Of a DNA stretch of 64,000 bases, positions 18,100-30,002 are shown one piece after another. Each line of letters begins with the position of its first letter. The first letter of the stretch is position 1. The translations under genes were made by a program, and so were the position numbers. The notes under the pieces are model-generated. The model made no database searches, was not told where the DNA came from, and saw nothing but the letters and a program-made list of their open reading frames with translations. The stretch covers positions 223,648 through 287,647 of the forward strand of contig NZ_CP083240.1 of assembly GCF_022836935.1 (NCBI RefSeq). The letters run 5' to 3'. The DNA comes from Ancylobacter polymorphus. GTDB taxonomy: Bacteria; Pseudomonadota; Alphaproteobacteria; Rhizobiales; Xanthobacteraceae.

Positions 18100-19296
18100 A
18101 TGACCCCCTCCCTTTCGAGCTTGATCGTGCTTCCCGCGATCGCCCTGATGCTCACCGCCTGCGACGCGCCGCAGGGACAAACGCAGGCCACGCCGCCCCC
18201 TCCCCTCGTCAAGACGCTCATCGCCCAGCCCGAGGACGTGCCGCTCTCGCGCGACTATCCGGGCCGGTTGCTGCCGATCCGCCTCGCCGAAGTGCGCGCG
18301 CGAGTATCCGGGATCGTTCTCGAACGGAAATTCGCGGAAGGTACCGACGTCCGTAAGGGAGACGTCCTGTTCGAAATCGATCCGGCGAGGTTTCAGGCCG
18401 AGGTCGCCAGCGCGAAAGCACAGCTTGCCCGTGCGCAAGCCGCGCTCGTGCTGGCTTCTCAGCAATCCGAACGTGTGGAACGGCTGCTGCAGACCAGCGC
18501 GGCGAGCAAAGCGCAGTTTGATGCCGCCGACGCGGGCCGCAAACAGGCGGAAGCCGAAGTCGCGGTGGCGATGGCCAATCTGCAAACTGCCGAACTCGAG
18601 CTCGGCTATGCCTCCGTCCGCTCACCCATCGACGGACGCATCGGGCCCGCGCTGGTCACCGAGGGCGCGCTGATGCGCCAGGAGGATGGAACGCCTATGG
18701 CCACCATCCGCGACCTCAGCTCGGTCTATGTCGACTTTACCGCACCACTCGCAGAGATTTCCGCGCTCCAGCACGAGAGCGGGGCAGGTCTCCTGGAGCG
18801 CCCGGCTCCAGACACCGCCGTAGAGCTGATCGGCAATGACGGAACGGTCTACGGTCAACGCGGCCGCCTGCTGTTCTCCTCCGCGGTGGTGGACGAGGGT
18901 ACGGGGCAGGTCTCGCTGCGCGCCGAGTTTCCCAATCCCGAGAACCAGCTGCTTCCCGGCACCTATGTCCGCGTCCGGATGCGGCAGGGGGTGGCCCGGC
19001 AGGCTCTGCTCGTGCCGCAGCGCGCCGTGCTGTGGGACACCCTGGGCCAGGCGCGGATCGTGACCGTGAAGGACGGCCTTGCCACCGTGCAGCCGATCGT
19101 CACCGCCCGTGCGGTCGCCAATCGCTGGATGGTGCGTGAGGGGCTGAAGCCCGGCGACCAGATCATCGTCGACGGTGCGGAGAAGCTCGTTCCCGGCAGT
19201 CCGGTGACGGTGGAGTCCGCCGCCAATGGCGATGGCCGGCAGACCAGCCTCGACGGTGGCTGCGACGATGTTTGCGAACAGACCGGCAAGATCTGA
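18100..19296 (+). CDS. RND efflux periplasmic adaptor (membrane fusion lipoprotein)
   Basis: 398-aa membrane fusion protein of an RND pump. A lipoprotein signal ends in the lipobox LTAC (about residue 19). A biotinyl-lipoyl half (VRARVSGIVLERKFAEGTDV ... YASVRSPIDGRIG) flanks a long alpha-hairpin (about residues 95-165). Beta-barrel and membrane-proximal regions follow. The ATG at 18100 with GGAAG upstream is chosen over a frame opening at 18001. It links the inner-membrane pump to an outer-membrane channel, which is not encoded nearby. It is controlled by the SoxR-type promoter upstream and the pump gene follows after 9 bp. Confidence 0.93.
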   Translation: MTPSLSSLIVLPAIALMLTACDAPQGQTQATPPPPLVKTLIAQPEDVPLSRDYPGRLLPIRLAEVRARVSGIVLERKFAEGTDVRKGDVLFEIDPARFQAEVASAKAQLARAQAALVLASQQSERVERLLQTSAASKAQFDAADAGRKQAEAEVAVAMANLQTAELELGYASVRSPIDGRIGPALVTEGALMRQEDGTPMATIRDLSSVYVDFTAPLAEISALQHESGAGLLERPAPDTAVELIGNDGTVYGQRGRLLFSSAVVDEGTGQVSLRAEFPNPENQLLPGTYVRVRMRQGVARQALLVPQRAVLWDTLGQARIVTVKDGLATVQPIVTARAVANRWMVREGLKPGDQIIVDGAEKLVPGSPVTVESAANGDGRQTSLDGGCDDVCEQTGKI

Positions 19297-19305
19297 GGAC
19301 GCGTC

Positions 19306-22300
19306 ATGCCCCAATATTTCATCGAGCGTCCGGTCTTCGCCTGGGTCATTGCCCTCGCCGTGGCCCTGGGAGGCATCATCTCCCTGCCCTTCCTGCCGAT
19401 CTCGCAATATCCCAACGTCGCGCCGACGACGATCGCGATCACCACCAGCTATCCCGGCGCCTCGCCGCAGAACCTCTATGACAGCGTCACCAAGCTGATC
19501 GAGCTGGAGATGAACGGGGCGACGGACCTTCTCTATTTCGATTCCGTGAGCGACGCGCTGGGCAACGTCACCATCAACGTCACCTTCGAGGCCGGCACCG
19601 ATCCGCAGACGGCCACCGTCGACGTCCAGAACCGGATCAGCCGCGTCGAGGCCCGCCTGCCCCCCTCGGTCCGCCAGCAGGGCATCCGGGTCGAGGAAAC
19701 CAGCAGTGCCTTCCTGCTATTCGTCGGCCTGATCTCGACCGACGGCAAGCTGAACGCCGTCGATCTCGGGGAATTTGCGACGCGTAACGTCATCGACGAG
19801 CTGCGTCGCCTTCCCGGCGTCGGCCGGGCGCAGCTCTTCGCGACCGAACGCGCCATGCGTATCTGGATCGACACCAAGAAGCTCGTCGGCCTGAATCTGA
19901 CGGCGCGGGACGTCACTAACGCGATCGTGGCCCAGAACGCGCAGGTCTCCTCAGGCAGTATCGGCGCCCAGCCCACAGTGTCGGGCCAGGAAATAACCGC
20001 CACCGTCTCGGCGACCGGGCAATTGTCCTCGGTCGAGGAGTTCGTCGAGATCGTCCTGCGCGCCAATCCCGACGGGTCTGTGGTCCGGCTGGGCGATGTC
20101 GCCAAGGTCGAGTTCGGCGGCCAGAGCTACGCCATGTCCTCGAGCATCAATGGCCGGCCGGCGGCGAACATCGGCATTCAGCTGAATGCCACCGGCAATG
20201 CACTGGTGACGGCCGACGCCGTAAAGGCACGGATGGCGGAACTCGCGACGAATTTCCCGCCGGGTATCAGCTTCGAGATTCCCTACGACACCACCCCATT
20301 CGTCTCGATCTCGATCGAGAAGGTCATCCACACGCTGGCCGAGGCCGTGGTGCTCGTCTTCGCCATCATGTTCCTGTTCCTGCAGAACCTGCGCTACACG
20401 CTGATCCCGACGCTGGTCGTGCCGATCGCGCTGCTCGGCACCTGCGCGGCGCTGCTGATCTTCGGTTTCTCCATCAACGTGCTGACCATGTTCGCCATGG
20501 TGCTCGCCATCGGCATTCTCGTCGACGACGCCATCGTGGTGGTGGAGAATGTCGAGCGCATCATGGCGCAGGAGGGCCTGCCGCCGAAGCAGGCCACCAT
20601 CAAGGCCATGAAGCAGATCACTGGCGCTGTCATCGGCATCACCGTCGTGCTGATCGCCGTCTTCGTGCCCATGGCCTTCTTTCCCGGTGCGATCGGCATC
20701 ATTTACCGGCAATTCTCGCTGACCATCGTGATGTCGATGGTGTTCTCGGCGCTGATGGCGCTCACCCTGACGCCGGCCTTGTGCGCGACCATCCTGAAGC
20801 CGATCCCGGCCGGGCATGCGCACCACAAGAACTGGTTCTTCCGCGGCTTCGACCGGCTGATCGGCCGGACGACGGGTGGCTATGGCTGGATTGTCGGCGG
20901 CGCGGTGAAGCGGAATTTTCGGATGATGGCGGTCTATCTCGCGCTGGTCGGGATGCTCGCCTATGCCTATGCCCGGCTGCCGACCGGCTTTCTGCCGCTG
21001 GAAGACCAGGGCTACGGCATCGCGACCACGCAGTTGCCGGCCGGCGCGACTGCCGAGCGGACAGCCGAGGTCCTGGCAAAGGTCGACAATTTCTTTCTCA
21101 ACCGTCCGGGTGTCGACAAGATCGTGTCGATCCTCGGTTACGGCTTTAACGGCTATGGCCAGAACGCCGGCATTTCCTTCGCCACCTACAAGGACTGGTC
21201 GGAGCGCGGGCCGGCCGACTCCTCCGATGCGATCGTGGGCTCGGCCCTTGGCGCGCTTGCCGGCCTTCCGGAAGCCTCGGTGTTCACCCTGACGCCGCCG
21301 CCCATCGCGGCCCTCGGCAATGTCAGCGGCTTCAGCTTCCGCCTGCAGGACCGCGCCAATCTCGGCAATGCCGCTCTCATCGAAGCCGCGAACACTCTGC
21401 TCGGCAAGGCCTATCAGAGCCCCATCCTGCAATATCCCTATATCGAAGGGCTCCCGCCGGCTCCGCAGGTCATGCTCGACATCGACCGGCGCAAGGCCAA
21501 CGCCTATGGCGTGACCTTCGACGAGATCAACACTGTGCTGTCGACCTCGCTCGGCTCGTCCTATGTCGCCGACTTCCCTAACGCCGGACGCATGCAGCGC
21601 GTGATCGTGCAGGCCGAGGCGCCCGAGCGCATGGATGTCGCGAGCCTGATGGAGCTCAATGTCCGCAACGGCAATGGCGAGATGGTACCTCTGTCGGCAT
21701 TCACCACCGCGCGGTGGGCGCAAGGACCGACCCAGGTGGTCGGCTATAACGGCCTTCAGGCGGTGAAGATCAGCGGCAGTGCCGCACCCGGTCATACCAG
21801 CGGCCAGGCGATGGCCGAGATGGAGCGCCTGGCGGGCGAGCTGCCGCCAGGCTTCGGCTTCGAATGGACGGGACAGTCCTACCAGGAGAAGGCCTCCGGC
21901 AATGCCGCACCCTTCCTTCTCGGTCTGTCGCTGGTCTTCGTCTTCCTCAGCCTGGCGGCGCTCTATGAGAGCTGGTCGATTCCGATCGCCGTCATGCTGG
22001 TGGTGCCGCTCGGCGCGATAGGGGCCGTCCTCGCCGTGATGCTGCGGGGGCTCCCCAACGACATCTACTTTACCGTGGGTCTCATCACCATCATCGGCCT
22101 GTCGGCCAAGAACGCGATCCTCATCATCGAATTTGCCCGCGAGCTCAGGGCGGAGGGACGTCCGCTGCTGGAAGCAACGGTTGAGGCCGCCAAACTGCGC
22201 TTCCGGCCGATCCTGATGACGTCCTTCGCCTTCATCCTCGGCGTGGTCCCGTTGGCCTTCGCCACCGGCGCCAGCTCCGCCAGCCAGCGGGCGATCGGCA

Positions 22301-22437
22301 CGGGAGTGTTGGGCGGGATGGTGTCTGCGACAGTGCTCGCGGTCCTGCTTGTCCCGACCTTCTTCGTGGTCGTGATGAAGCTGTTCCGGCGCAGGCGCAG
22401 CACCGAAGCGGCGGACGGTGCGTCTCTCCCGGTCTAG
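19306..22437 (+). CDS. RND multidrug/redox-compound efflux pump (HAE1 family)
   Basis: 1043-aa AcrB/MexF-type inner-membrane proton antiporter with the twelve-helix, two-large-loop layout. The start MPQYFIERPVFAWVIALAV and the TM4 proton-relay pair in GILVDDAIVVVENVER are typical. Helices recur in both halves (AVVLVFAIMFLFLQNLRYT; LGLSLVFVFLSLAALYESW). It pairs with the adaptor upstream. Its stop codon overlaps that of the convergent soxR gene within a shared CTAG. SoxR control suggests it exports redox-cycling compounds such as quinones or phenazines, as SoxR-driven RND pumps do in pseudomonads; the substrate itself is inference. Confidence 0.95.
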   Translation: MPQYFIERPVFAWVIALAVALGGIISLPFLPISQYPNVAPTTIAITTSYPGASPQNLYDSVTKLIELEMNGATDLLYFDSVSDALGNVTINVTFEAGTDPQTATVDVQNRISRVEARLPPSVRQQGIRVEETSSAFLLFVGLISTDGKLNAVDLGEFATRNVIDELRRLPGVGRAQLFATERAMRIWIDTKKLVGLNLTARDVTNAIVAQNAQVSSGSIGAQPTVSGQEITATVSATGQLSSVEEFVEIVLRANPDGSVVRLGDVAKVEFGGQSYAMSSSINGRPAANIGIQLNATGNALVTADAVKARMAELATNFPPGISFEIPYDTTPFVSISIEKVIHTLAEAVVLVFAIMFLFLQNLRYTLIPTLVVPIALLGTCAALLIFGFSINVLTMFAMVLAIGILVDDAIVVVENVERIMAQEGLPPKQATIKAMKQITGAVIGITVVLIAVFVPMAFFPGAIGIIYRQFSLTIVMSMVFSALMALTLTPALCATILKPIPAGHAHHKNWFFRGFDRLIGRTTGGYGWIVGGAVKRNFRMMAVYLALVGMLAYAYARLPTGFLPLEDQGYGIATTQLPAGATAERTAEVLAKVDNFFLNRPGVDKIVSILGYGFNGYGQNAGISFATYKDWSERGPADSSDAIVGSALGALAGLPEASVFTLTPPPIAALGNVSGFSFRLQDRANLGNAALIEAANTLLGKAYQSPILQYPYIEGLPPAPQVMLDIDRRKANAYGVTFDEINTVLSTSLGSSYVADFPNAGRMQRVIVQAEAPERMDVASLMELNVRNGNGEMVPLSAFTTARWAQGPTQVVGYNGLQAVKISGSAAPGHTSGQAMAEMERLAGELPPGFGFEWTGQSYQEKASGNAAPFLLGLSLVFVFLSLAALYESWSIPIAVMLVVPLGAIGAVLAVMLRGLPNDIYFTVGLITIIGLSAKNAILIIEFARELRAEGRPLLEATVEAAKLRFRPILMTSFAFILGVVPLAFATGASSASQRAIGTGVLGGMVSATVLAVLLVPTFFVVVMKLFRRRRSTEAADGASLPV

Positions 22438-22919
22438 GCATCCACGTCTTCGGAGACGACGTCGCTCCCACCCTGAAGAAGAACCGCGCCCGCCGCGGTT
22501 CTTCCCAATTCGTCCCTTGGATTGCGCAGCGGACATTCCTTGAGGGACAAGCAGCCACAGCCAATGCACCCTGCCATCTCGTCCCGCAGTTGGGTGAGCG
22601 CGGTGATGCGGCGGTCCAGGCTCTCCTTCCAATCCGTCGAGAGCCGTTTCCAGTCGGCTGCGTTCGGGGTTCCCTCGGCGGGAAGTGCGCTCAGCGCCTT
22701 CCGTATCTCGGCGAGTGAAATGCCGGCTCGTTGCGCGATCCGGATGACGGCGACGCGCCGAAGCAGGCTCCTCGGATAGCGCCTCTGGTTCCCCTGGGTG
22801 CGACGCGGGCTGATCAGGCCCTTGGCTTCGTAGAAGTGCAGCGTCGAGACGGGAACGCCTGCCCGATGCGCGAACTCTCCGACCGAAAGCTCGTTCTCCA
22901 GCCGCATCGGCGATGCCAT
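22434..22919 (-). CDS. soxR: Redox-sensing activator SoxR
   Basis: 161-aa MerR-family regulator. The N-terminal winged HTH reads LSVGEFAHRAGVPVSTLHFY and EAKGLISPRRTQGNQRRY, followed by the dimer helix. The [2Fe-2S] cysteines are Cys118, Cys121, Cys123 and Cys129 (CIGCGCLSLKEC), exactly the SoxR spacing. It is divergent from the second sod gene, with a SoxR box in the 107-bp gap, and convergent with the RND pump. It probably activates the pump and sod-fdxA directly, as many non-enteric SoxR proteins act without SoxS; no soxS is seen. Confidence 0.96.
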   Translation of the reverse strand: MASPMRLENELSVGEFAHRAGVPVSTLHFYEAKGLISPRRTQGNQRRYPRSLLRRVAVIRIAQRAGISLAEIRKALSALPAEGTPNAADWKRLSTDWKESLDRRITALTQLRDEMAGCIGCGCLSLKECPLRNPRDELGRTAAGAVLLQGGSDVVSEDVDA

Positions 22920-22930
22920 GAGATACCCCC

Positions 22931-22961
22931 TTGATCTTAACTATGGTTGAGGTTTTATAAA
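22931..22961 (+). promoter_or_regulatory. SoxR box and promoter for sod2-fdxA
   Basis: TCTTAACTATGGTTGAGG (22935-22952) is an imperfect SoxR box: the right arm TTGAGG is perfect and the left arm has two changes. TTGATC (22931-22936) and TATAAA (22956-22961) form a promoter with the 19-bp spacer of MerR-activated promoters, directed at the SOD gene. soxR starts 11 bp away on the other strand, so autoregulation is likely. Confidence 0.82.
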
Positions 22962-23026
22962 CCGATCATCCCGCCGCTACAAGGCGCGCTGGCGTCCCCG
23001 CCGAAGAGATGACAAGGACCGCTTTC

Positions 23027-23629
23027 ATGGCTTTTCGCCTTGCTGATTTGCCCTACGCCTATGACGCTCTCGCGCCGCTCGGAATGTCGGAAGAAACAGT
23101 GAAGATCCACCATGACCGGCATCATCGGACCTATGTCGATAATCTCAACAAGGCGATCGCAGGAACGGGATGGGACGACCTCAATCTCGAGGAGATCGTG
23201 ACAAGCTCCTACGAGAAGGACGCAGTCGCGCAGTCCGCCATCTTCAACAACGCATCGCAGCACTGGAACCACACGCTGTTCTGGCAGCTCATCGGTCCCG
23301 GAGAGAGCAAGCTACCGGGCGAGCTGGAGCGAGCACTCACCGATTCATTTGGATCGTTCGATGCGTTCCGGCAGCAATTCGTCGCCAATGGCGTCGCCCA
23401 GTTCGGATCGGGTTGGGTGTGGCTGGTGAAAGACCAGAAGAGTGGTCGATTGGAGATCGTGAAGACCGGCAACGGCGTCAATCCATTGTGCTTCGGTCAA
23501 CAGACCCTGCTCGGCTGCGACGTCTGGGAGCACAGCTACTACATCGACTATCGCAACCAGCGCCCGGCCTATCTGGAGAATTTCCTCGACCGTCTCGTCG
23601 ACTGGGAGACCGTTGCCGCGCGGCTTTGA
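23027..23629 (+). CDS. Second superoxide dismutase, Fe/Mn type
   Basis: 200-aa Fe/Mn SOD starting MAFRLADLPYAYDAL. The ATG at 23027 is preferred to one at 23009 because AAGGA precedes it and relatives begin at the same residue. Ligands are His28, His82, Asp165 and His169 (DVWEHSYY). It is clearly divergent in sequence from the SOD at 16472, so it is not a recent duplicate. It lies directly behind a SoxR-type promoter and ahead of a ferredoxin gene, so it is presumably the redox-cycler-induced SOD. Confidence 0.95.
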   Translation: MAFRLADLPYAYDALAPLGMSEETVKIHHDRHHRTYVDNLNKAIAGTGWDDLNLEEIVTSSYEKDAVAQSAIFNNASQHWNHTLFWQLIGPGESKLPGELERALTDSFGSFDAFRQQFVANGVAQFGSGWVWLVKDQKSGRLEIVKTGNGVNPLCFGQQTLLGCDVWEHSYYIDYRNQRPAYLENFLDRLVDWETVAARL

Positions 23630-23701
23630 TCCCCGCTGGTCCTTTTCAGGTCGCCGGTTCCTTCCGCCCCTCCGCCCCCCGTGGTGGGAGCGACCGGCGC
23701 A

Positions 23702-23731
23702 GTGCAGTCGGGCGGCAACGCCCGACTGCAC
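23702..23731 (+). other. Perfect 13-bp stem-loop with GCAA loop between sod2 and fdxA
   Basis: GTGCAGTCGGGCG (23702-23714) pairs perfectly with CGCCCGACTGCAC (23719-23731) around a GCAA (GNRA) tetraloop. No T-run follows and the fdxA ribosome binding site begins ten bases later, so it is more likely an mRNA-processing or stability element, or a REP-like palindrome, than a terminator. Confidence 0.6.
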
Positions 23732-23752
23732 GTCTCTCGCGGAGCCTATGTG

Positions 23753-24088
23753 ATGCCCTATGTCGTCACGGAAAACTGCATCGCCTGCAAATATATGGAC
23801 TGCGTCGAGGTCTGTCCGGTCGAGTGCTTCTATGAGGGCGAGAACATGCTCGTCATCGATCCCTATGAGTGCATCGACTGCGGCGTGTGCGAACCGGAAT
23901 GCCCCGCGGCGGCCATCGTGCCGGACAGCCAGCCTGGGGCCGAGACCTGGCTCGATCTGAACCGTCGCTATGCGAAACTATGGCCGAATGTGCGTGAGAA
24001 GCGGCCGCCGCTAGAGGGGGCAGATGCACGGAACGGCGCTCCGCGGAAAATGACGCTGCTGTCCGAGAAGGCCGGACAGGGATCCTAG
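23753..24088 (+). CDS. fdxA: 7Fe ferredoxin (3Fe-4S/4Fe-4S), FdxA type
   Basis: 111-aa ferredoxin. The N-terminal cysteine set is [14 protein letters not shown] and the second is [12 protein letters not shown], followed by the long FdxA-type C-terminal extension ([15 protein letters not shown]). The ATG at 23753 with GGAG upstream is used. It lies after a SoxR-controlled SOD. SoxR must be re-reduced after activation and reducing systems use low-potential electron carriers, so a role in supplying reductant during oxidative stress is plausible but unproved. Confidence 0.9.
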   Translation: MPYVVTENCIACKYMDCVEVCPVECFYEGENMLVIDPYECIDCGVCEPECPAAAIVPDSQPGAETWLDLNRRYAKLWPNVREKRPPLEGADARNGAPRKMTLLSEKAGQGS

Positions 24089-24511
24089 GGTCAATTAGAG
24101 GATCGAGGCTTTCCAGCAGTTCCCTGCCAACTCTTTGACGATTAGGCAGTTGGAATCATCCACCTCAACGAGACATTCGCGATCGGTGCAGCAACCGGGC
24201 GTTGATTTCCGCGGAGAAGCGCACAACGTGAGCCGGATCGGGCCGCAGCGAGATCCCTTGGTCGCCGGTTTTTTGCCCTTGCTCTGCCGTCTGCTTCCCT
24301 GAAGCGCTAACGCGAGCCGCGTAAACGGCGAACCGCGCGGGGCGCGCCTGCGCCAATTCATGAACAGAGCTCATGGCTCTATGCGAATTCTCCCACCTCA
24401 TCCCTCGTGAGCCACAACGCTATATTGCGTGCCTCGATCAGCGAATGTGGACGCGATCAGAGCTCGGCCGTGACCATTGTGGCTCAGGCGAGGGATGAAC
24501 GGACGCCGACG
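24089..24511. other. Intergenic region without a supported gene
   Basis: About 420 bp. A 78-codon minus-strand frame (24165-24401) has ordinary amino-acid content but no recognisable family and only a weak start context. I leave it uncalled. Confidence 0.4.
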
Positions 24512-24865
24512 ATGAAGATCCGCATGACGATCAACGGGAAGATCAGCGTCGTTAGGCTTGACGACACACCGGCAGCCCCCGACTTTGCGTCGCTGCTGCT
24601 ACTGACCGTGACGCTGAGCGACTACCATTCGATCGAGAAGATCAGCGACCTTCCCAGGCGTCTGTCGCATGACGGCGCACCGTCGGGTTACGACCCGGAG
24701 GTCGGCGACGTCGCCTACTACGCGCCCTGGGGAAATCTCGCGATCTTCTATCGGGACTTTAGATATGCGCGCGGCCTCGTCAGGCTCGGCACGATCGAGT
24801 TCGGCCTCGACGCCCTCACCCAGTCCGGCCCGCTGGCCACCACGATCGAACGCATCGAACCGTAA
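24512..24865 (+). CDS. Cyclophilin-like fold protein
   Basis: 117-aa protein starting MKIRMTINGKISVVRLDDTP, with LTVTLSDYHSIEKISDLPRRL, GDVAYYAPWGNLAIFYRDF and a C-terminal RLGTIEFGLDAL. This is the pattern of small bacterial cyclophilin-like-fold proteins (often annotated as such or as DUF). The residues needed for peptidyl-prolyl isomerase activity are not evident. The start at 24512 matches the usual N-terminus of relatives; the open frame runs 35 codons further upstream. It stands alone, ahead of an IS110 relic. Cellular role unknown. Confidence 0.7.
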   Translation: MKIRMTINGKISVVRLDDTPAAPDFASLLLLTVTLSDYHSIEKISDLPRRLSHDGAPSGYDPEVGDVAYYAPWGNLAIFYRDFRYARGLVRLGTIEFGLDALTQSGPLATTIERIEP

Positions 24866-24897
24866 GGAGGATCGCCCATGCCATGGACAAGGGACAG

Positions 24898-25117
24898 GGC
24901 CACGCTCCCGTCGGCACGTGCACCGTGAAGCTGAAAGACCCGTTTTGTGAGGTCCAGACCGATAATGCTCAGCTCGTTCATCGATGCCTCCTCATTGTGA
25001 CGTTGTTGCAAACATCACTCTGGCACACTCGATGCCGTCGGGAGGGGGCATCTATTCCATCACTTCTCAATGGAGAAAACCGCTCTTGGCAGGCCCATTT
25101 TAAACGGAGATCAACAC
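24898..25117 (-). pseudogene. IS110-family relic, copy 1: 5' leader plus first 28 codons
   Basis: On the minus strand MNELSIIGLDLTKRVFQLHG starts at 24981 and the match breaks after about 28 codons. The whole 136-bp leader (24982-25117) aligns with that of the copy at 38820-39831, ending at the same GGAGATCAACAC boundary. Only the transposase N-terminus and the non-coding end survive. Confidence 0.75.
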
Positions 25118-25188
25118 CGGCGGCGCACACCCGCTCCGTCGCCCCGCATGCTGCAGCGGCACAATGACTCCCTTGCGCGGCTCGCCAA

Positions 25189-25209
25189 TTGGCAATACCA
25201 CATTGGTAT
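25189..25209. promoter_or_regulatory. GntR-type operator, site 1, before the gamma-carbonic-anhydrase-like gene
   Basis: The core ATACCA-CAT-TGGTAT (25195-25209) is a perfect 6+3+6 dyad, preceded by TTGGCA. It sits 31 bp before the start codon. The same core occurs before the FAD oxidase, gntR and frc genes. Confidence 0.7.
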
Positions 25210-25240
25210 GCTCTTCTCCGCTAGGCTCCGAGGATGTTAA

Positions 25241-25777
25241 ATGCACGTTTATTCGCTCGATGATCAGGTGCCAACAGGCCATTCTCCCTGGCTTGCCCCG
25301 GACGCGGCGGTCATTGGACGCGTCACGATGGGAAGCGACGTCAGTATATGGTTTGGCGCGGTTCTGCGCGGCGACAATGACGATATCCGGATCGGGTCGC
25401 GCACTAATATTCAGGACGGCGCAATCGTGCACGCAGATCCTGGTTTTCCGGTCGATATTGGCGAAGGCTGCACGATCGGTCATCGGGCTATCGTACACGG
25501 CTGCACGATCGGCGAAGGTTGCCTGATCGGAATGGGCGCCATCCTGTTGAACGGTGCCGTGATCGGTGCCCACAGCGTCGTTGGCGCCGGCGCCATCGTT
25601 CTCGAAGGCAGGATCTATCCAGAACGCTCGTTGATCGTCGGCGCGCCGGCCAAGGCGATCCGGACGCTGGCACCGGCGGACGACATCAATCTCGACGCGG
25701 CGGCTGCGACTTACGTTTCCAACGCAGCGCGATTCCGGCGCGGGCTACGGGTTACCGAGATGGTTGAAGACGCATGA
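25241..25777 (+). CDS. Gamma-carbonic-anhydrase-family hexapeptide protein
   Basis: 178-aa left-handed beta-helix protein of the gamma-CA/PaaY/CaiE group. Hexapeptide-type turns run from about residue 18 to 120 (IGRVTMGSDVSIWFGAVLRG, GDNDDIRIGSRTNIQDG, GHRAIVHGCTIGEGCLIG). The three zinc-type His positions occur in VHADP, IGHRAIVHG. Members are zinc enzymes: some are carbonic anhydrases, others (PaaY) are thioesterases, and CaiE accompanies CaiB-type CoA transferases. Two CaiB-type genes share its predicted operator, so a CoA-ester housekeeping role is attractive. The stop overlaps the glcD pseudogene start (ATGA). Confidence 0.85.
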   Translation: MHVYSLDDQVPTGHSPWLAPDAAVIGRVTMGSDVSIWFGAVLRGDNDDIRIGSRTNIQDGAIVHADPGFPVDIGEGCTIGHRAIVHGCTIGEGCLIGMGAILLNGAVIGAHSVVGAGAIVLEGRIYPERSLIVGAPAKAIRTLAPADDINLDAAAATYVSNAARFRRGLRVTEMVEDA

Positions 25778-26128
25778 TCGAAATTCCGTCGCCAAATCCG
25801 CAGATACTTTCCTGCCAATCGGAAATCCTACCTGGACTTCCAGCCCTCGCGGAGCCCGAAGCGCTTGTCAGCAGTGAAGAGAAACGACGTGCGTTCGAGA
25901 CCGACGGGTTGACGGCCTGTCGCCCGACGCCTCTGGTTGTCGTCCTTCCCGCACGCATAAAAGAAATTTCTTGCTCTCGGCTTATGCACCGAAAATGGTG
26001 TCGAGGTCGTCGGCGAGGCGACCTCGCTGGAAGATTCCGTCGCCATTGGCGTCTCGCGGTTGAGCGCTGTCTTGTCCGTCGACTATATCAACCGGACCGC
26101 ACGCAATCCAGCGGGCCAGACGTTGTAA
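25774..26128 (+). pseudogene. glcD-like (glycolate oxidase FAD subunit) N-terminal remnant
   Basis: It opens with an ATG overlapping the upstream stop and reads EEKRRAFETDGLTACRPTPL then VVVLPA, the signature start of GlcD. A frame change near 25960 moves the match to CTENGVEVVGEATS ... VAIGVSRLSAVLSVDYINRT, ending in a stop at 26126-26128. Part of the conserved PRGAGTSLSGG segment is missing and the remaining 350 or so codons are gone. It was originally cotranscribed with the upstream gene. Confidence 0.75.
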
Positions 26129-26341
26129 AGTACGTCGACAGATGTCCGTTGTGCATTTCGCGTATGACGACCTGCTCCTTCCCGCGGACAGGGCGACGGT
26201 ATCTGCGGTATGGCTCGCGCACCGGCTGGAGCATCATACATGCGGATCACGCCAGGTTGTGCCGGGTGCGAATGTTGCGTGGCTTCAGCCTTGCCCCCGA
26301 TTTCAGCGTCCCATGACCTCCATGCAAGGCCTGGCACGCTC

Positions 26342-29809
<3,468 letters not shown>

Positions 29810-30002
29810 GTACGCAACGACAGTCCATCGGATGACAAAGGGGAGCAATGTCTGTTCCCAGACCTTGAGCGCAAGGAAACCAGCAAGTAGCGCCCCGCTA
29901 CTAACCCCGACTTCTAGAGCATTTTTGCCGAACGCTGAGTCGGAAGGGTTTCCGGCGAAGGCGTGGGTCTGATTCACTGCTTCTGCTGATTTTTTGGCGG
30001 GG

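Noticed and set aside
19951..22632. 893-codon minus-strand frame opposite the RND pump, and similar long shadows opposite acxB, acxA, acxR and the Mo-hydroxylase genes
   Set aside because: All lie antisense to genes with clear family motifs, have low-complexity composition and lack ribosome binding sites.
24165..24401. 78-codon minus-strand frame between fdxA and the cyclophilin-like gene
   Set aside because: Plausible amino-acid mix but no recognisable motif and a weak start; not enough to call.
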